From: an uncultured Bifidobacterium sp.
GTDB taxonomy: Bacteria; Actinomycetota; Actinomycetes; Actinomycetales; Bifidobacteriaceae
Length of the DNA stretch: 14,569 bases
Assembly: GCA_937876495.1 (NCBI GenBank)
Contig: CALEGL010000290.1
Span: 1 to 14,569, forward strand
Direction: 5' to 3'
Below, piece after piece: positions 12,810 through 14,569 of this stretch. Position 1 is the stretch's first letter. Each line of letters opens with the position of its first letter. The notes beneath the pieces are model-generated. The model did not search any database. It saw only the letters and a program-made list of their open reading frames with translations, and was not told the origin of the DNA. A program made the translations under genes and the position numbers.

Positions 12810-12838
12810 TTCTATGGCGTGATCGCTCCGGGTAGGAT
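12810..12838 (+). promoter_or_regulatory. Candidate promoter of the TrpG/PabA-like gene
   Basis: TAGGAT (12833-12838) is a good -10 box, and TTCTAT (12810-12815) lies 17 bases upstream as a weak -35. Together with the 95-bp gap after the sortase gene this suggests that the amidotransferase gene has its own promoter. Confidence 0.3.
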
Positions 12839-12892
12839 GGGAAGGGCCGAATTCGGGGTGTGTGGTATCCGGTCGGCGGAAGGAAGTCGACT

Positions 12893-13537
12893 ATGACGGA
12901 CAGCGCCCGCATTCTTGTCATCGACAACTACGATTCGTTCGTCTACACCATCGTCGGATATCTCAGGACGCTTGGGGCCACCGTCGACGTGGTGCGCAAC
13001 GACGCCGTCGATTCGTCGGATCCCCATGTGCTCGCCGGATATGACGGGGTTCTGATCTCTCCCGGGCCTGGGGCTCCTTCGGACTCGGGGGAGAGCGAGG
13101 GGATCATACGTCTGTGCGCGAAGCTCCGACGGCCTCTTCTGGGCATATGCTTGGGATTACAGGCCTTGGCCGAGGTGTATGGGGCCACCATCGACCATGC
13201 TCCGACCATCATGCATGGCAAGACCAGCAAAGTCGAGCACGTCGATGACGAGATCTTCGCCGGGGTGGCCAACCCCATGACGGCAACGCGCTATCACTCC
13301 CTGGCAGTGGAGCCTGATTCGGTTCCGGACGATCTTATGGTCACGGCATGGACTGAGGACGACCATACCATTCAGGCCATCCGGCATCGGGACCTGCCTC
13401 TCTACGCCGTGCAGTTCCATCCCGAATCGGTGATGACCGAAGATGGCTACCGGCTCCTGGCCAACTGGCTTTCGCTGTGCGGACAGCCCGGTGCCGTGGA
13501 AAAGTCGCTTGGTCGGCAACCCAAGGTCATGGCCTGA
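12893..13537 (+). CDS. Class I glutamine amidotransferase, TrpG/PabA family
   Basis: This 214-residue cytoplasmic enzyme strips ammonia from glutamine and passes it to a chorismate-using synthase (anthranilate or aminodeoxychorismate). The nucleophile is Cys86 in LLGICLGLQAL. The other two triad members are His176 and Glu178 in QFHPESVMTEDG. The N-terminal ILVIDNYDSFVYTIVGYL and ISPGPGAPSDSG are family hallmarks. The start has AAGGAAG ahead. An in-frame ATG at 12860 adds 11 residues and is less likely. No TrpE or PabB partner is in the window. Homologues at this same place beside pknB in mycobacteria (Rv0013) are called TrpG or PabA, and one subunit may serve both pathways. I therefore leave the symbol open. 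Confidence 0.93.
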   Translation: MTDSARILVIDNYDSFVYTIVGYLRTLGATVDVVRNDAVDSSDPHVLAGYDGVLISPGPGAPSDSGESEGIIRLCAKLRRPLLGICLGLQALAEVYGATIDHAPTIMHGKTSKVEHVDDEIFAGVANPMTATRYHSLAVEPDSVPDDLMVTAWTEDDHTIQAIRHRDLPLYAVQFHPESVMTEDGYRLLANWLSLCGQPGAVEKSLGRQPKVMA

Positions 13538-13640
13538 ACTCGATGAACCCGTCGAGGACGTGCCGATTACGGAGGGTCGGACCGGTCTGCGACGGGCATG
13601 GGACGCCGACCATGAACGCGCGTGACCGACGCCCCTTCCG

Positions 13641-14569
13641 TTACTTGCCGTCCGAGTCCGACGTCGATGGGCTCGATGTGCTCTGCTGAACCGTGAGCGT
13701 GACGGTGCCTCCTTTGTCGACGCTGCTTCCGGCCGTGGGGGACATGGCGGTGACGATGTCATCGTCGGAGGGAGTTCCCGAGGAGACGGTGACGTTGAGC
13801 CCTGCGTTCTCGAGGATCTGCCTGGCGTCGGCGTAGGTGGTGGTTCCCAGGGTGATACCGGACGGCACGGTCACCTTGGCGCTCTGGACCGTGAGCGTGA
13901 CGGTGCTTCCTTTGTCGACGCTGCTTCCGGCCGTGGGGGACATGGCGGTGACGATGTCATCGTCGGAGGGAGTTCCCGAGGAGACGGTGACGTTGAGCCC
14001 TGCGTTCTCGAGGATCTGCCTGGCGTCGGCGTAGGTGGTGGTTCCCAGGGTGATACCGGACGGCACGGTCACCTGTTCCTTGCCTTGGGACACGTACACG
14101 GTGATTGTGCTCCCCTGCTCCACGGAGGACCCTGACGTCGGATCGGTGCGTGTCACGCTGCCCTTCGCTACGGAGTCCGAATACTCCTGTTCAACGTTGG
14201 TGCTGAAGCCCATGTCATTCAGAGTGCTGAGAACCGAGGTCTTCGTCTTTCCTGTGAGATCATCCGGAACCGTGGTCATCCCCGAAGAGACATACAGCAG
14301 AACCGTCGAACCCTGCTTCGCATAGGATCCTGCATCCGGGTCGGTGCGTGTGACGTGATCCTTCTCCACGGTCGCGCTGTCTTCCGTCTGCGTGCTTGAT
14401 CCCACGGTGAATCCGGCGGCGATCAGTGTTTCCCGTGCCTCATCCTGCGTCTCGCCGACCACCGAGGGCACCTTCACCGACTTCGGGCCGGAGGAGAACC
14501 ATACGGTGACCGTGGACCCCTTCTTCACTACCGTTCCGCCTTTGGGATTCTGCCTCAGGAAGGAGCCCT
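13641..14569 (-). CDS. pknB: PASTA-repeat protein, C-terminal part, probably Ser/Thr kinase PknB
   Basis: The frame is open to the right edge, so only the last 308 residues are seen. They consist of the end of one PASTA domain (1-28) and four complete ones (about 29-97, 98-165, 166-231, 232-294), then a Ser/Thr-rich tail. Each domain has the V-P-x(2)-G start, an A-x(6)-G-hydrophobic helix, a DP or SP turn and a (K/Q)-G-(S/G)-x-V end. PASTA domains sit outside the cell and bind muropeptides or lipid II. The kinase domain and membrane span would be to the right. The call PknB rests on the neighbours (crgA, DUF881, TrpG/PabA, opposite strand), as in Mycobacterium. A PASTA-bearing penicillin-binding protein is the main alternative. 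The last two repeats are almost identical. Confidence 0.8.
   Translation of the reverse strand, partial: GSFLRQNPKGGTVVKKGSTVTVWFSSGPKSVKVPSVVGETQDEARETLIAAGFTVGSSTQTEDSATVEKDHVTRTDPDAGSYAKQGSTVLLYVSSGMTTVPDDLTGKTKTSVLSTLNDMGFSTNVEQEYSDSVAKGSVTRTDPTSGSSVEQGSTITVYVSQGKEQVTVPSGITLGTTTYADARQILENAGLNVTVSSGTPSDDDIVTAMSPTAGSSVDKGSTVTLTVQSAKVTVPSGITLGTTTYADARQILENAGLNVTVSSGTPSDDDIVTAMSPTAGSSVDKGGTVTLTVQQSTSSPSTSDSDGK
13690..14074. repeat. 187-bp tandem duplication of a PASTA-domain coding unit
   Basis: Bases 13690-13876 and 13888-14074 are the same apart from one base (C at 13709, T at 13907, which changes a Gly codon to a Ser codon). The period is 198 bp, exactly 66 codons, the size of one PASTA domain. 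The frame is kept. Confidence 0.95.

Noticed and set aside
13538..13640. GGTCGG (13575-13580) and CCGACC (13606-13611) as a shared terminator of the convergent TrpG/PabA and PASTA genes
   Set aside because: The stem is only 6 bp with a 25-base loop and no T-run, too weak to call.

Overview
The window is a GC-rich stretch of about 14.6 kb that reads as chromosome of an actinobacterium, most likely family Bifidobacteriaceae (a Bifidobacterium or close relative). The grounds are gene content and order: a DUF3073 gene, a glycogen phosphorylase, an SCP-like actinobacterial protein, and above all the cluster crgA / DUF881 / class E-type sortase / TrpG-PabA amidotransferase / PASTA kinase. That cluster resembles the origin-proximal cell-division and cell-wall cluster of Mycobacterium and Streptomyces. 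The species cannot be fixed from the sequence alone. I see no tRNA, rRNA, CRISPR array or insertion sequence.

Left part (1-5086). A truncated amidohydrolase N-terminus (minus) lies downstream of trpS (minus). A DUF3073 gene runs divergently from trpS. After a gap of about 450 bp comes a three-gene plus-strand operon for a polar amino acid ABC importer: a lipoprotein binding protein and two permeases, with no ATPase gene beside them.

Middle part (5087-8703). A minus-strand SCP-like protein is divergent from the glycogen phosphorylase gene glgP, and their shared intergenic region holds two hairpins. glgP is followed by two consecutive 15-bp hairpins and then about 300 bp without a convincing gene.

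Right part (8704-14569). A small single-pass membrane protein (minus) has three mutually complementary 9-nt arms next to its ribosome binding site. It is divergent from a rhomboid protease gene (plus). Between the rhomboid gene and crgA (minus) lies an unusually AT-rich gap with one perfect TTATCCACA box, two TTGTCCACA boxes and two weaker matches, so it is a candidate DnaA-binding region or origin. Divergent from crgA, the DUF881 gene, sortase gene and TrpG/PabA gene run on the plus strand. They converge on the 3' end of a PASTA-repeat protein (probably PknB), whose last two PASTA repeats are a nearly identical recent tandem duplication.

Functionally the right part is about septum and cell-envelope control: CrgA at the divisome, a sortase for surface proteins, a membrane DUF881 protein and a kinase with peptidoglycan-sensing repeats. 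The left and middle parts are housekeeping: tRNA charging, amino acid uptake and glycogen breakdown.
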